A DNA stretch of 64,000 bases from Gibbula magus (GCA_936450465.1 OW388292.1:10931756-10995755), one strand, 5' to 3'. Positions 1-11,760 are shown, counted from the stretch's first letter. The notes: generated from the letters alone by a model not told the origin. Program-made: numbers and translations.

Positions 1-1441
1 CAGACATGACACTGATATGTTCCAGTACAACAAACCTGGAAACAGATATGACACTGAGTGGTTCGAGTACAACAAACCTGGAAACAGACATGACACCGAT
101 ATGTTCCAGTACAACAAACCTGGAAACAGACATGACACTGATAGGTTCCAGTACAACAAACCTGGAAACAGACATGACACTGATATGTTCCAGTACAACA
201 AACCTGGAAACAGACATGACACTGAGTGGTTCCAGTACAACAAACCTGGAAACAGACATGACACTGAGTGGTTCCAATACATCAAACCTGGAAACAGACA
301 TGACACTGAGAGGTTCCAGTACAACAAACCTGGAAACAGACATGACACTGAGTGGTTCCAGTACAACAAACCTACAACAAACCTGGAAACAGACATGACA
401 CTGAGTGGTTCCAGTACAACAAACCTGGAAACAGACATGACACTGAGTGGTTCCAGTACAACAAACCTACAACAAACCTGGAAACAGACATGACACTGAT
501 AGGTTCCAGTACAACAAACCTGGAAAGAGACATGACACTGATAGGTTCCAGTACAACAAACCTGGAAACAGACATGACACTGATATGTTCCAGTACAACA
601 AACCTGGAAACAGACATGACACTGAGTGGTTCCAGTACAACAAACCTGGAAACAGACATGACACTGAGTGGTTCCAATACATCAAACCTGGAAACAGACA
701 TGACACTGATAGATTCCAGTACAACAAACCTGGAAAGAGACATGACACTGATAGGTTCCAGTACAACAAACCTGGAAACAGACATGACACTGAGAGGTTC
801 GAGTACAACAAACCTGGAAACAGACATGACACTGATAGGTTCCAGTACAACAAACCTGGAAACAGACATGACACTGAGTGGTTCCAGTACAACAAACCTG
901 GAAACAGACATGACACTGAGTGGTTCCAGTACAACAAACCTACATCAAACCTGGAAACAGACATGACACTGAGTGGTTCCAGTACAACAAACCTTGAAAC
1001 AGACATGACACTGATAGGTTCCAGTACAACAAACCTGGAAAGAGACATGACACTGATAGGTTCCAGTACAACAAACCTGGAAACAGACATGACACTGATA
1101 TGTTCCAGTACAACAAACCTGGAAACAGACATGACACTGAGTGGTTCCAGTACAACAAACCTGGAAACAGACATGACACTGAGTGGTTCCAATACATCAA
1201 ACCTGGAAACAGACATGACACTGATAGATTCCAGTACAACAAACCTGGAAAGAGACATGACACTGATAGGTTCGAGTACAACAAACCTGGAAACAGACAT
1301 GACACTGATAGGTTCCAGTACAACAAACCTGGAAACAGACATGACACTGAGTGGTTCCAGTACAACAAACCTACAACAAACCTGGAAACAGACATGACAC
1401 TGAGTGGTTCCAGTACAACAAACCTGGAAACAGACAAGACA
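1..1441. repeat. 42-bp minisatellite with 515-bp higher-order unit
   Basis: The block ACAAACCTGGAAACAGACAT plus a variable half (GAGTGG, GATAGG, GATATG variants before TTCCAGTACA) repeats every 42 bp from the window edge to about 1441. An 11-bp insertion, CTACAACAAAC, interrupts the phase near 365, 465, 935 and 1370. Marker variants recur exactly 515 bp apart: GAAAGAGA at 523 and 1038, again at 733 and 1248, and CCAATAC at 674 and 1189. That equals 12 units of 42 plus one 11-bp insert. Because 42 is divisible by 3, long open frames run through the array on both strands, but they change frame at every insert and have no flanking coding sequence. I treat them as non-coding. Confidence 0.95.
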
Positions 1442-2293
1442 ACTTCCCCCGTAAGTCATTACTCGCACAAATCTATATCACTGGCTAATATAAGCCTTGC
1501 TGCATCGCATTGCCTTTTTGGTGCCAGTGATTTATGATAGCACTAGCATGTTTGAATGAAGCCCTCTGCTACATGCACGTTGGTAAAGTACAGGCTGAAA
1601 GTAGCCATTTACAGATTGGCAACACTTATACCATGACTATTATTGGTTCACGTTCACATAGAAACTTTGGTTGCCTTATCATATACTCAATGGGTGGAGT
1701 TGCAGTTTTTAGTGATAAATAATTTTATTCCTCTTTCAATAAATGACCAATGGACGTGAGCTAGACAAGGATGTAAACATTTATTTATGTACAAGTTTAC
1801 TATCTGCGTCCCCACAGACATCCGCCATCACAACACAGATTTCATCTTCCATAGCCTCGTTATAGACTGTTGACACTTTAAGGCGCGTCAGTGATTGTGG
1901 ATATTCAAATTCTGATGACTAGTAATGTGATTTCTATTTAGATAATTGTCAAATTAACGAGAGTTAGACAAGAATGTAAACGTTATAAGTATGTACAACT
2001 TCACTATCATCATGAACACAGTCAAGAGCCGTCACAGATCGTTAACCTTCTATAGCGTGGTCATTAGTTGTTGAAACTATCATAAACTTTAGTAACTGTT
2101 GATTTGTATGAATAAAATGGTGTTTCGCTAATTAATAAAGCTTTCATATGTAAAACAATTAAAACCCATTGCTGCTGAGTGAAATAAACAATTATTTCTG
2201 ATTATTTAGAAGTTATTTAGCTAATTTAATGTCATTTAAGACATTTTCATATATATTTAAACAATGAAATATTTGCGATCAGCTCATCAGGCG
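1442..2293. other. Unassigned sequence with a diverged ~203-bp duplication
   Basis: No gene is supported here. The stretch near 1755-1900 (GAG-TAGACAAG-ATGTAAAC followed by TATGTACAA) recurs in diverged form about 203 bp downstream, near 1960-2105, so a small old tandem duplication is present. A short open frame at 1534-1722 has no recognisable domain. Confidence 0.4.
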
Positions 2294-2645
2294 TGACAGG
2301 CGCGATCAATAAAATAGTTAAGAAGATCATATATTTGTGCAAAGGAGAATAGGAATAATTCATTATTTCCAACGACATTGGCGTGGCATGGGGAATATCC
2401 TAAGTCCTGTTAAGGAATTTGATCCCTTTAAGGGACATTACATATTTCGTTATTTTGACACGTTACTGGTTATTTTCCGCCATTTTGTTTTTTCAAGTAG
2501 CCTTGACATGACCTTTAATTATGGGGGTACCCTCGCACATGACATGTAGGTGACCTTTGATTAGGTGGTTCAAGTGACCTTTAGGTCACCTGTACCCTCT
2601 CATGTGACCCAAAAGTAACTTTGATTTGACAGGCGTCATCAATAA
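2294..2645. repeat. GTGACC-rich segment bounded by direct repeats
   Basis: The 19-bp sequences at 2294-2312 and 2627-2645 match at 17 positions (TGACAGGCG, two differing bases, ATCAATAA). Between them, near 2500-2625, GTGACC/GGTCAC words repeat, as in low-copy mollusc repeat units. The direct repeats could be target-site duplications or the ends of a tandem duplication. From 2646 to 3128 I see nothing assignable. Confidence 0.35.
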
Positions 2646-3141
2646 CTTGAATGAAAATGTCTATTAGGTTTTTCACAGACCAATTTTGATTAAGAGCTTA
2701 CTTAATGTTTTTAAAATGAAAATGAGTTGGATTAAGGTTTTGAATTCATATCCATACTCGAGTTTTCTACAAAATTGTACATATTTTTTTTTAAATGCCT
2801 GAAGATAAACAAACTGGGATTTCTTTGACCAGTGGTCAGTAACTGAAGAAATGCCGACGGATGTGAACAGGATATAACATCTCAAGTACTCCTTCAGTTT
2901 GACCAGTCCCTATAATAAGCAGGAAGTTCTCAACTGGACATTCAGTGATATCCTGAATTGTTGTGTGTTTAAGTTACTGAATGAAACTTACAGTGTTTGG
3001 TTAGGGTAATTTCAGAGGAGTAACAATAAATTTAAAACTTGTTAATATGTTGTTATACTGTCGATTGTCTTATTCTTATTGAGAAAGCCAAATTAGCATG
3101 AGCGTTCTTTACGTGCATATGTTCCATGCAATCTAGGAATC

Positions 3142-3240
3142 ATCACAATCTGCAGATTGTGAGCTCACAATCAGTAGATTGTTCGAACAATCTAGGAATG
3201 TTTCACCATTCCTAGATTGTTTAAACAATCTGCAGATTGT
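3142..3240 (+). repeat. Left palindromic terminus of the foldback-like element
   Basis: This end is assembled from CAATCT/AGATTG modules and contains the 14-bp palindrome CAATCTGCAGATTG twice (at both ends of the interval), plus TTCGAA and TTTAAA centres. It matches the reverse complement of 9401-9486 apart from one extra module here (about 3173-3190). Confidence 0.75.
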
Positions 3241-3299
3241 GAGACCTGAACAATCTAATATCACAATCTAGGAATTTCTTTCCTTGCAGTTATATGTTG

Positions 3300-4112
3300 T
3301 AGATTGTGAGCATATGTTCTGTCTTATCTACCCACTGTAGTGGTCGATTCCTAGATTATGAAGGCTTCGCAAATATTTTTTCTATCGTATAAACAGATTA
3401 TAGGGGTCGATTCCTAGATTGTGAGGAGCTTTCAACTCGTTTCTCTATCTTATCTAACGACTAAAGAGGTCGATTCCTGGATTGTGAGGAGCTTTCAATT
3501 CGTTTCTCTATTTTATCTACCGACTACAGGAGTCGATTCCTAGATTGTGAAGGCTTCTTAAATAGTTTTTCTATCTTATCTACATACTATAGGGCTTGAT
3601 TCCTAGATTGTGAGGAGCTTTCAGTGAGTGAGTTGGGGTTTAACGCCGCTTTCAAGATTATTTCACTTATATCGCGGCTGCTAGTATTATGGCACGGAGA
3701 AAGCCCACAACGCCATGTGAAACCTGCGAGCAGCGGCTGGAACTAGCGAACCATGGGTGGTACTACGCTGAAATTCAGTGTAGCATTGCACCCAAACCTT
3801 ACTGCATGTAGAACAGTTCTCGACTGCAGACAAAGTTGCCGTGCCCCTGGCGGGATTCGAACCCCAGACCTGTTGATCCGAAGCCGAACGCGCTAACCAC
3901 TGCGCTATTCCGCCCACCGGGGAGCTTTCAACTCGTTCTCTATCGTATCTTCAGACTACAGGGGTCGATTCCTAGATTGTGAAGGCTTCTTAAAAAGTTT
4001 TTCTATCTTATCTTCAGACTACAGGGATCGATTCCTAGATTGTGAAGGCTTCTCAAATAGTTTTTCTAGATTATCTAGCGACTGTAGGGGTCGATTCCCA
4101 GATTGTGAAATC
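3300..4112 (-). repeat. Left arm array, 52-63-bp modules
   Basis: About nine modules run through this arm, each with a core reading GTCGATTCCTAGATTGTGA followed by a spacer such as TTTTTCTATCTTATCTAC. They are the reverse complement of the right-arm module. The array is split by a SINE at 3624-3920 that has its own target-site duplication, so the modules were in place before the SINE arrived. Confidence 0.8.
3624..3920 (-). mobile_element. tRNA-headed SINE with mollusc central domain
   Basis: Read on the minus strand, the element starts at 3920 with a tRNA-like head: A-box-like TAGCGCAGTGGTTA and B-box GGTTCGAATCC. It ends at 3624 in the GAGTGAGTT...TTTAACGCCGC block common in mollusc SINEs. 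It is flanked by the perfect 10-bp duplication GGAGCTTTCA at 3614-3623 and 3921-3930. That target is a word of the surrounding array, which fixes the order of events. RNA polymerase III transcription and LINE-supplied reverse transcription are inferred from the family. Confidence 0.88.
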
Positions 4113-4421
4113 ATTTAACATGACGATCTATGGGAAACGTTTTTTTTCAATGACTTTGTTAACATGTAGGTAAATCTAATGACATTAATTAAATTGTCTT
4201 CGGAAAAGTTAATTTAAATTATGTACTTCAAGCGGAGGTGATTTCCAATCAAGCTGGATAGTTTTACATTGATCCAACCAGAACTCATTTCTTGAAAATT
4301 GTTTATCCTGGACATGCAAGTCTATGAAAATAATGTCACCGGACGGATAAACTGGCACGGCCACGGCCGGGTCTTGTATACATTGTTCAACATAGATATG
4401 ATAAGAGCAAAGATGAGAGAT

Positions 4422-4500
4422 GAGCCGAATGGTCCAGTGGTTACTGCCAAAGATTTCTATTTCGTTCATTTTCGTAGTACAGGTTCGAATCCCGCGGATA
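4422..4500 (+). pseudogene. tRNA-Glu-like pseudogene or SINE head
   Basis: An A-box-like run TGGTCCAGTGGTTA (from about 4430) and a B-box GGTTCGAATCC (4482-4492) have roughly tRNA spacing. The A-box wording is closest to tRNA-Glu. The region between them is about 8 bases too long, the anticodon arm does not fold cleanly, and the ends do not form an acceptor stem. This is a relic or a SINE promoter rather than a working tRNA. Confidence 0.5.
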
Positions 4501-5477
4501 ATAGTTTTGTTTAAAAATTACACCCAAGGTTTCTAAAAAGTGATACATTGCATAAGATATGCAAACTTAAAATAAGATGGCAAGTAGATAACAAAAACAA
4601 GCAGAGTTTAAGAAATTAAACCATTTTGACCAATTTAAATCAAACTGAAACTCGTGACATGTTTACTGTTAGATAATATATAATTATTGAATTATATGGT
4701 TCATTACCTGAAACAAATAATGTTATATATAACGTAAAATAGGCCTACTGAGACATATTGACATGTCATGTTTGGACAGCAATAACATATAATTATTTGC
4801 TCAAACTTCATAATCTTATTTAATGAACAGAGGACATTGGGGTAACACATATTAACACTTATAATGCAGACTTTCGATTTTTGTGAAATGCACATTATCC
4901 ATTGTGCACTTTCATTGAGAATGAGTGTATACATTTTTATATCCTTGTATATTCCTTGTTAATACTACATACGTATGTATCAATTGACAAAATAATTAAA
5001 CCTATTAACTTTTGTTCTTTTAAAAGTAGTCAATTCTTTGAACATTCTACATTTTGTGTCATGTACAATGCATAATACAATTGAAAACATGTACATGTTT
5101 ATTCTGCAAAGGCGATGTTTCGATATAAATTCTAATATAATGCTGATGCCACTCAAACAAGTAATGTCAATGACATCTATGTTGAAACATTGCCGATACA
5201 GCATAAATTTGTTTATTATGTGAGCATATTTTTCCAGGGATCTGATTGGTCGAGAGGCCATCACGTGACCGTCGACATAAAAGCATATTGACTCCAGCCC
5301 GAGTCCGACCAAAAACAATATTGACTTGAGTGACGTCAAACGATTGTTGCATGACGTAAAACGATTGTTGCATGACGTCATGCTATTGTGACCGTTGTTC
5401 CAGCTGTTCAAACCAAATTACATTTTTGACTGTATTTCATTGTTTTCTTTGCGTTCCTGTGTCAAATACATAATAAA

Positions 5478-5563
5478 ACAATTATGGACGGGTGATTCGG
5501 TCAATACATGTTTTTATGGACCCGAGAAAACAGGTATTGACCGAATCACCAGTCTATAATTGT
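5478..5563. mobile_element. Short palindromic MITE-like hairpin
   Basis: A ~30-bp arm at 5478-5507 (ACAATTATGGACGGGTGATT...) is the near-perfect reverse complement of 5534-5563, with a 26-base loop. Just upstream, 5331-5385 holds short direct repeats of ACGATTGTTGCATGACGT. Both lie in the spacer of the foldback-like element. Confidence 0.7.
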
Positions 5564-5871
5564 ATAATATACACTGTGTATCTAGTCTTCATCACCCTAA
5601 ATTCTAGAATATGCCATTCAAAAACTTAATATACAGTAATTTAAACACAACTATACCAGTGCGAGTCCAGCAGTTAGCAATTGTATGCAGCAGTCACTGA
5701 ACAGGATGTTTGGTGGGATGGCATTATCCATACCATCAACAGTGTGGTGTCGTCTGTAATAAGCCGTGAGTGACTGGATACTCCCAGATAATTAGTTAAA
5801 ACAACACGCTAAATAGCATGACTTCATACCAATTCCAAAGGACGATCAACTGACGATTGGCATTATAACCA

Positions 5872-5894
5872 GGGGGGGGGGGGGGGGGGGGGGG
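5872..5894. repeat. Homopolymer G tract
   Basis: An uninterrupted run of about 23 G. The length should be treated with caution, since such runs are often mis-sized in assemblies. Confidence 0.9.
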
Positions 5895-6029
5895 AATGCT
5901 TGTTTTTACCACAAAACATGCATTGGCAAATGATATAACTAATTTGGCATTGTAACTTGGGAATTAAATGGGCTGGAAATCCGTTGGCATTATAAGCAGG
6001 GTATATTGTAGTCGCTTGATGACAAATTA

Positions 6030-9000
6030 AAAACCTGTCACAATCTAGGACCGTTATAGTTGGTAGATTAAATATCAAAACAATTCGAAACTTGCGAATC
6101 GACCCTTGTAGTTGATCGGTAGATGATATATCATAACCCTTCACAATCTGGTAATCGAACCGTTGTAATCGGTAGATAATAAATATGCCATAAATTCACA
6201 ATCTAGTAATCGACCACTACAGTGGGTAGATGTAATATCATAAACCTTCACAATCTAGGAAACGACCTAATAGTCGGTAGATAAGATAGAACACCTATTT
6301 GAGAGAGAGAGAAAATGTTTATTAAAGTGTCACGTGCTTCAAGTTACAATAACATACACTATAAACATACAATCAATTATAAAAAGCAACCGGCCATATG
6401 GCCTATGAGACACTAAACGCATTTAATATCACAATAATACAATATAAATAAAATATATATTATAAACAGATACACACTTTCTTAATAAAGTATATGTATG
6501 TCTGTCTGTCTTCTACCATTAACAGATGCGCAACCACATCACACGGCACACTTCTGCACATACTATCAATCACAATCACAAAATTGCCCGCTCATCAGAT
6601 CAAACTCAATCATTTCGTCTTTCACACACTCATATAACATATATAGACAACAAACATCACACAAATATCACATGCATAAATTTCACATACCAATGCGAAC
6701 GCAAGCATTTGAGAACCCTTCACAATCTAGGAATCGACTCCTGTAGTTCGATAAGATAGAGAAACGAGTTGAAAGCTCCTCACAATCTAGGAATCGACCC
6801 CTATAGTCGGTAGGTAAGATAGAAAAATAATTTGAGAACCAATCACAATCTAGATATCGACCACTGTAATGGTTAGATGAAACATCATAACCCTTCACAA
6901 TCTGGGAAACGACCCATGTAGTCGTTAGATGAAATATCATAACTCTTCACGATCTAGGAATCGGCCCATGTAGTCGATAGATGAAATATCATAAACCTTC
7001 ACAATCTAGGAATCGACCCGTGTAGTCGTTAGATGAAATATCATAAATCTTCACAATCTAGGAACCGACCCCTGTAGTCGATAGATGAAATATCATAAAC
7101 CTTCACAATCTAGGAATCGACCCCTGTAGTCGTTAGATTAAATATCATAAATCTTCACAATCTAGGAATCGACCCCTGTAGTCGTTAGATGAAATATCAT
7201 AAACCTTCACAATCTAGGAATCGACCCCTGTAGTCGATAGATGAAATATCATAAACCTTCACAATCTAGGAATCGACCCGTGTAGTCGTTAGATGAAATA
7301 TCATAAACCTTCACAATCTAGGAATCGACCCCTGTAGTCGATAGATGAAATATCATAAACCTTCACAATCTAGGAATCGACCCCTGTAGTCGTTAGATGA
7401 AATATCATAAATCTTCACAATCTGGGAATCGACCCATGTATAGTCGTTAGATGAAATATCATAACCCTTCACAATCTGGGAATCGACCCCTGTAGTCGTT
7501 AGATGAAATATCATAAATCTTCACAATCTAGGAACCGACCCCTGTAGTCGTTAGATGAAATATCATAAACCTTCACAATCTAGGAACCGACCCCTGTAGT
7601 CGTTAGATGAAATATCATAAACCTTCACAATCTAGGAATCGACCCCTGTAGTCGATAGATGAAATATCATAAACCTTCACAATCTAGGAATCGACCCCTG
7701 TAGTCGTTAGATAATATATCATAAACCTTCACAATCTAGGAACCGACCCCTGTAGTCGTTAGATGAAATATCATAAATCTTCACAATCTAGGAACCGACC
7801 CCTGTAGTCGTTAGATGAAATATCATAAACCTTCACAATCTAGGAACCGACCCCTGTAGTCGTTAGATGAAATATCATAAATCTTCACAATCTAGGAACC
7901 GACCCCTGTAGTCGTTAGATGAAATATCATAAATCTTCACAATCTAGGAATCGACCCATGTTGTCGTTAGATGAAATATCATAAACCTTCACAATCTAGG
8001 AATCGACCCATGTTGTCGTTAGATGAACTATCATAACCATTCACCATCTAGGAATCGACCCATGTAGTCGTTAGATGAAATATCATAAATCTTCACAATC
8101 TGGGAATCGACCCATGTTGTCGTTAGATGAAATATCATAAACCTTCACAATCTAGGAATCGACCCATGTTGTCGTTAGATGAACTATCATAACCATTCAC
8201 CATCTAGGAATCGACCCATGTAGACGTTAGATGAAATATCATAAATCTTCACAATCTGGGAATCGACCCATGTAGTCGTTAGATGAAATATCATAAATCT
8301 TCACAATCTGGGAATCGACCCATGTAGTCGTTAGATGAAATTTCATAACCCTTCACAATCTGGGAATCGACCCATGTAGTCGTTAGATGAAATATCATTA
8401 TCCATCACAATCTAGGAATCGACACATGTAGTATGTTGATAAGATGGAATAAGTATTCAAGAAGCCTTCACAATCTAGGAATCGACCCTATATAGTCAGT
8501 AGATAAGATAGAACAACTATTTGAGAAACCTTCACACTCTAGGAATCGACCCTTGTAGTCGTTAGATAAGATAGGGAAACGAATTGAAAGCTCCTCACAC
8601 TCGAGGAATCGACCCCTGTAGCCTGTTGATAAGATATAAAAAACTATTTGAGAAGCCTTCACAATCTAGGAATGGACCACTGAAGTCTTTACATAAGATA
8701 GAGAAACGAGTTGAAAGCTCCCCACAATCGAGGAATCGACCCCAGTAGCCTGTTGATAAGATAGAAAAACTATTTGAGAAGCCTTCACAATCTCGGCATC
8801 GACCCCTATAGTCTGTAGATAAGATAGAAAAACTATTTGAGAAGCCTTCACAATCTCGGCATCGACCCCTATAGTCTGTAAATGTAACATCATAACCGTT
8901 CACAATCTAGGAATCGACAAATGTAGTCTGTTGATAAGATAGAGAAATTATTTGAGAACCCTTCACAATCTATGAATCGACCCTATAGTCGGTAGATAAG

Positions 9001-9375
9001 ATAGGAAAACTATTTGAGAACCCTTCATAATCTAGGAATCGACCCCTGTAGTCGTTAGATATGATAGAGAAACGAGTTGAAAGCTCCTCACAATCTAGGA
9101 ATGGACCCCTGTAGCCTGTTGGTAAGATAGAGAAACGAGTTGAAAGCTCCTACCAATCTAGGAATCGACCCCTGTAGTCGGTAGATAAGATAGAGAAACG
9201 AGTTGAACGCTACTCACAATCTAGGAATCGACCCCTATAATCGGTATATAAGATAGAGAAACGAGATGGAAGTTCCTCACAATTTAGTAATCGACCCCTT
9301 TTATCTGTAGATAGGACCGAAAAACAACTATTTGAGAACCCTTCACAATCTTGGAATCGACTCGTTCAGTCTGTT
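6030..9375 (+). repeat. Right arm array, 52-bp and ~63-bp modules
   Basis: Dozens of copies of CACAATCTAGGAATCGACC occur. In the centre (about 6880-8420) the period is 52 bp, with the second half reading GTCGTTAGATGAAATATCAT. At both sides (6030-6880 and 8420-9375) a longer ~63-bp form dominates, with GATAAGATAGAAAAACTATT in its place. Two module types therefore share one core, and the 52-bp type has expanded in the middle. Open frames here are by-products of the repetition. A retroposed sequence interrupts the array at 6305-6706. Confidence 0.92.
6305..6706 (-). mobile_element. Retroposed sequence inserted in the 52-bp array
   Basis: The array word ATTTGAGA is duplicated at 6297-6304 and 6707-6714, bounding 402 bp of unrelated DNA. 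On the minus strand the insert ends with an AATAAA signal (6318-6323) followed by a pyrimidine-rich CTCTCTC tail, as expected for the 3' end of a retroposed LINE or SINE copy. No coding domain is visible, so the family is uncertain. Confidence 0.65.
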
Positions 9376-9400
9376 AGATAGCCTTACAAACAAATTCCTA

Positions 9401-9486
9401 GATTGTGATCATTCTGAGATTGTTTAAACAATCTAGGAATGGTGAAGTATTCCTAGATTGTGAGCTCACAATCTGCAGATTGTGAT
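9401..9486 (-). repeat. Right palindromic terminus of the foldback-like element
   Basis: This is the reverse complement of the left terminus: it ends in AATCTGCAGATTGTGAT and holds the same TTTAAA-centred palindrome (about 9416-9436). It lacks one module present at the left end. Confidence 0.75.
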
Positions 9487-9639
9487 ACACCCGAGATGGT
9501 TCGTAACAATTACATGGTTTACAAATACAGATGCAGTGACCCTTTGCATTACCACATACGTCTCTATCCTTTCTTACGATTCGGTCGTTCGATTATTTTT
9601 ATATTCATTTAAATCATCTGAGAAAACAAACCTTTTTCA

Positions 9640-9985
9640 GTTTGGAGACGGCTAACAGCGTGTTATGTATTCACGCAATTTGATTTCTCCTCTTCTAGCG
9701 TTATTGCTCATTATCTTCTGTACATTTGTAGGTCTTGGCAGATGTACGAACTCATCCCTTCTCGCCCCTCGTCCATTGATGATCAGTGTGTCAATCAGTT
9801 GACAAATGAGTCGTGCTCGGTGCAACTGTGTACGGTGGTAGCTATCAGGATCAGAAATCATTTCACAACGAGTCATTAGTCTTCCTGCTTCACTCGTCTT
9901 ACTGGAAATCAATCTGTCTGGGACAGTTGAGAATATATAATCATTAGGTTCAGCCGCTTGTCTCTAAGGTGGTATATCTGGACTC
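9640..9985 (+). repeat. Dispersed ~350-bp block, copy 1 of 3
   Basis: Shares ordered words with 15900-16290 and 41110-41570: GCTATCAGGAT, AGAAATCATTTCA, AATCAATCT, ATCATTAGGTT. This is the most diverged of the three copies, all in the same orientation. A minus-strand open frame (9652-9912) crosses it but is not kept open in the other copies, so I do not call a gene. Confidence 0.6.
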
Positions 9986-11564
9986 ATTATTGCTGTTTAG
10001 AGGATGTTTAAATCTTCCTGTTGTATGTATATACACCTAAAATGGATATATAGTCTTGTGATTTAAGGTAAGAGGAATTTTGCAGTGAGCCAATTAAGTT
10101 TGAAATTTAGAACCGAACGCGCAGCATGGATGCTCGATTCACTACAACAGGGTTTTGATGGGGTTGTATCTCCATTCCACAATATCTTCTTCGCAAAGAT
10201 GAACACTTTGTCGGTTTGAACTTTACTTTAAAACTAAGTTGGATACGTCACCTAGTTCGGATAACTTGTTCCTTATCTAGTTCGTCATTGAATAAATATG
10301 TTTAAATCAAAAACAAAATGATATTTCGCAATTCGCCACATGTTATTTCTTTAAACTCTGAGTAACTAAAGTTCCATATTCAGTTATTGAAGTACTATTC
10401 ACACATCTATTAACGATAAACTATCGAACTGACAATTTAAATGATTTGAAAATAGATAATGAAAAGGTGGGGTTGAAATTAAATTAGTTGTAGAGTTTGA
10501 AATGTAATTGTGTGGTGTGTGAAAGTGCTATGATTCCTTCCCCGATAATCCTTGTCTCTGCTTACCTGACATCTGTATTAGCTATATAGCTAGTTTGGAA
10601 CTCCTGTGTAATAAAGAGCACAATTATTTGAAATGTAAAGGAGTTTTGTGTTAACCAAATCAAAGCGATGTGATAATAAGTGATGTCACTAAATGAACTA
10701 CAAAACACCTATCAATGTACACATGTTCTTATTACATAAAACTGTAAAGTGTAAGGCCGCCAAGTGTAAAATAATGAACTTAACCTTTAGTTAGTTCTGG
10801 TCATATGTCATTTAATACCTGACGATTGTGCGATCGATTTAATACAAATTGAGAGCTACTCTATGTATCATACTTTTTAGTTATATGTCGCTGATTGTCA
10901 AAGTATGTTTGTTCTCCTACTTTGCTGAGATATTTCCATGGTACAGCCTATTTTTCAAAACATAAGACCAAAAAAACCCAGAAAATGTATCATTCGATTT
11001 TTTAATGTAAAAAATAGAAATCAAATCGGACCTTTTGTTATGATACACATCTTCATTTTTGTTTCATTAATTTGATCTCAACACAAAACAAGTTTGCCCT
11101 TTCTCAACATCTTGACATTGTCGAACCCAAATTACCACAGAATGAGTGTTGACTTGTGTACAGTACAAAACTACAAATATAGTGCACTAAGCACAGAAAG
11201 AATAAATAAGTAGATTAGCAGATGATGATAACATGTAGACGCATAGTAGCGAATACAACAATGATGGAATTTATGATAATGTTACATTTAAAACACCAAC
11301 GTTATCCACTACAATCCATTAAGCATGCGCTTATCAACAGCTTGAACAATTTTACAAAATATATCGTTGTTGTTTCTAAAATAACATAACATTTATTAGA
11401 TAACTTCCCCAAAACATTGCCATAGGCCCTTGGTCATTGCTTTTCATACGCTAATTATGACTTGCACGCGTTCAGAATTCATACTCGAATACAAGTCAGG
11501 ACACTTCGGTCAACCTCACTCGCCTTCTTGGCCGATCGCTACTCTGACACGACATGCAATTGAT

Positions 11565-11760
11565 TAAAACTTTATATTATCATATACTTGAATGATTCAT
11601 GGAACCACTTCTCTATTGCCATTTCTGTAAGTCGATTTTGACCCTCAACATATTTCTCTGGACACAAATGGCGGCCAGGCAGGTGGGGATTTGGCCGAAG
11701 CAGTCCCTCGCATTGGTCGGATGGGTCGAACTATAACCACGTTATATTTAAGTTTCCTCC
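11565..11760 (+). repeat. Diverged duplicate block, copy 1 (partner at 13165-13325)
   Basis: The two intervals share, in order, TTCATG, CTTCT-TATTGCCATTTCTG, AAGTCGA, TGGCCGAAGC and ATTGGTC, with many substitutions between. They lie about 1.6 kb apart in the same orientation. Their origin is unknown. Confidence 0.55.

Larger units (their letters stand above)
3142..9486. mobile_element. Foldback-like element with modular inverted arrays
   Basis: Both ends carry the same palindromic block in opposite orientation: the sequence from 3142 (ATCACAATCTGCAGATTGTG) is the reverse complement of the sequence ending at 9486. Inside, the left arm (to about 4112) is built of modules reading CCTAGATTGTGAAGGC on the plus strand. 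The right arm (about 6030-9375) is built of the complementary module CACAATCTAGGAATCGACC. A ~1.9-kb spacer with no coding capacity separates them. Long inverted terminal repeats made of internal tandem repeats define foldback elements of the Drosophila FB and sea urchin TU kind; that placement is by structure only. The arms are very unequal (about 1 kb and 3.3 kb). I found no convincing target-site duplication outside the termini and no transposase. Confidence 0.6.

Noticed and set aside
6..1537. Long overlapping open frames on both strands encoding 14-residue repeats (for example MTLSGSSTTNLETD)
   Set aside because: They arise because the 42-bp unit is a multiple of three. Each 11-bp insert changes the frame, both strands are open equally, and no start, signal or flanking coding sequence exists.
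6683..8903. Minus-strand frames in the 52-63-bp arrays
   Set aside because: Their peptides repeat with the array period and stop where modules change length.
3142..9375. CRISPR-like array interpretation of the 52-bp repeats
   Set aside because: The spacers are themselves repeats, the host is eukaryotic and no cas-like gene is present.
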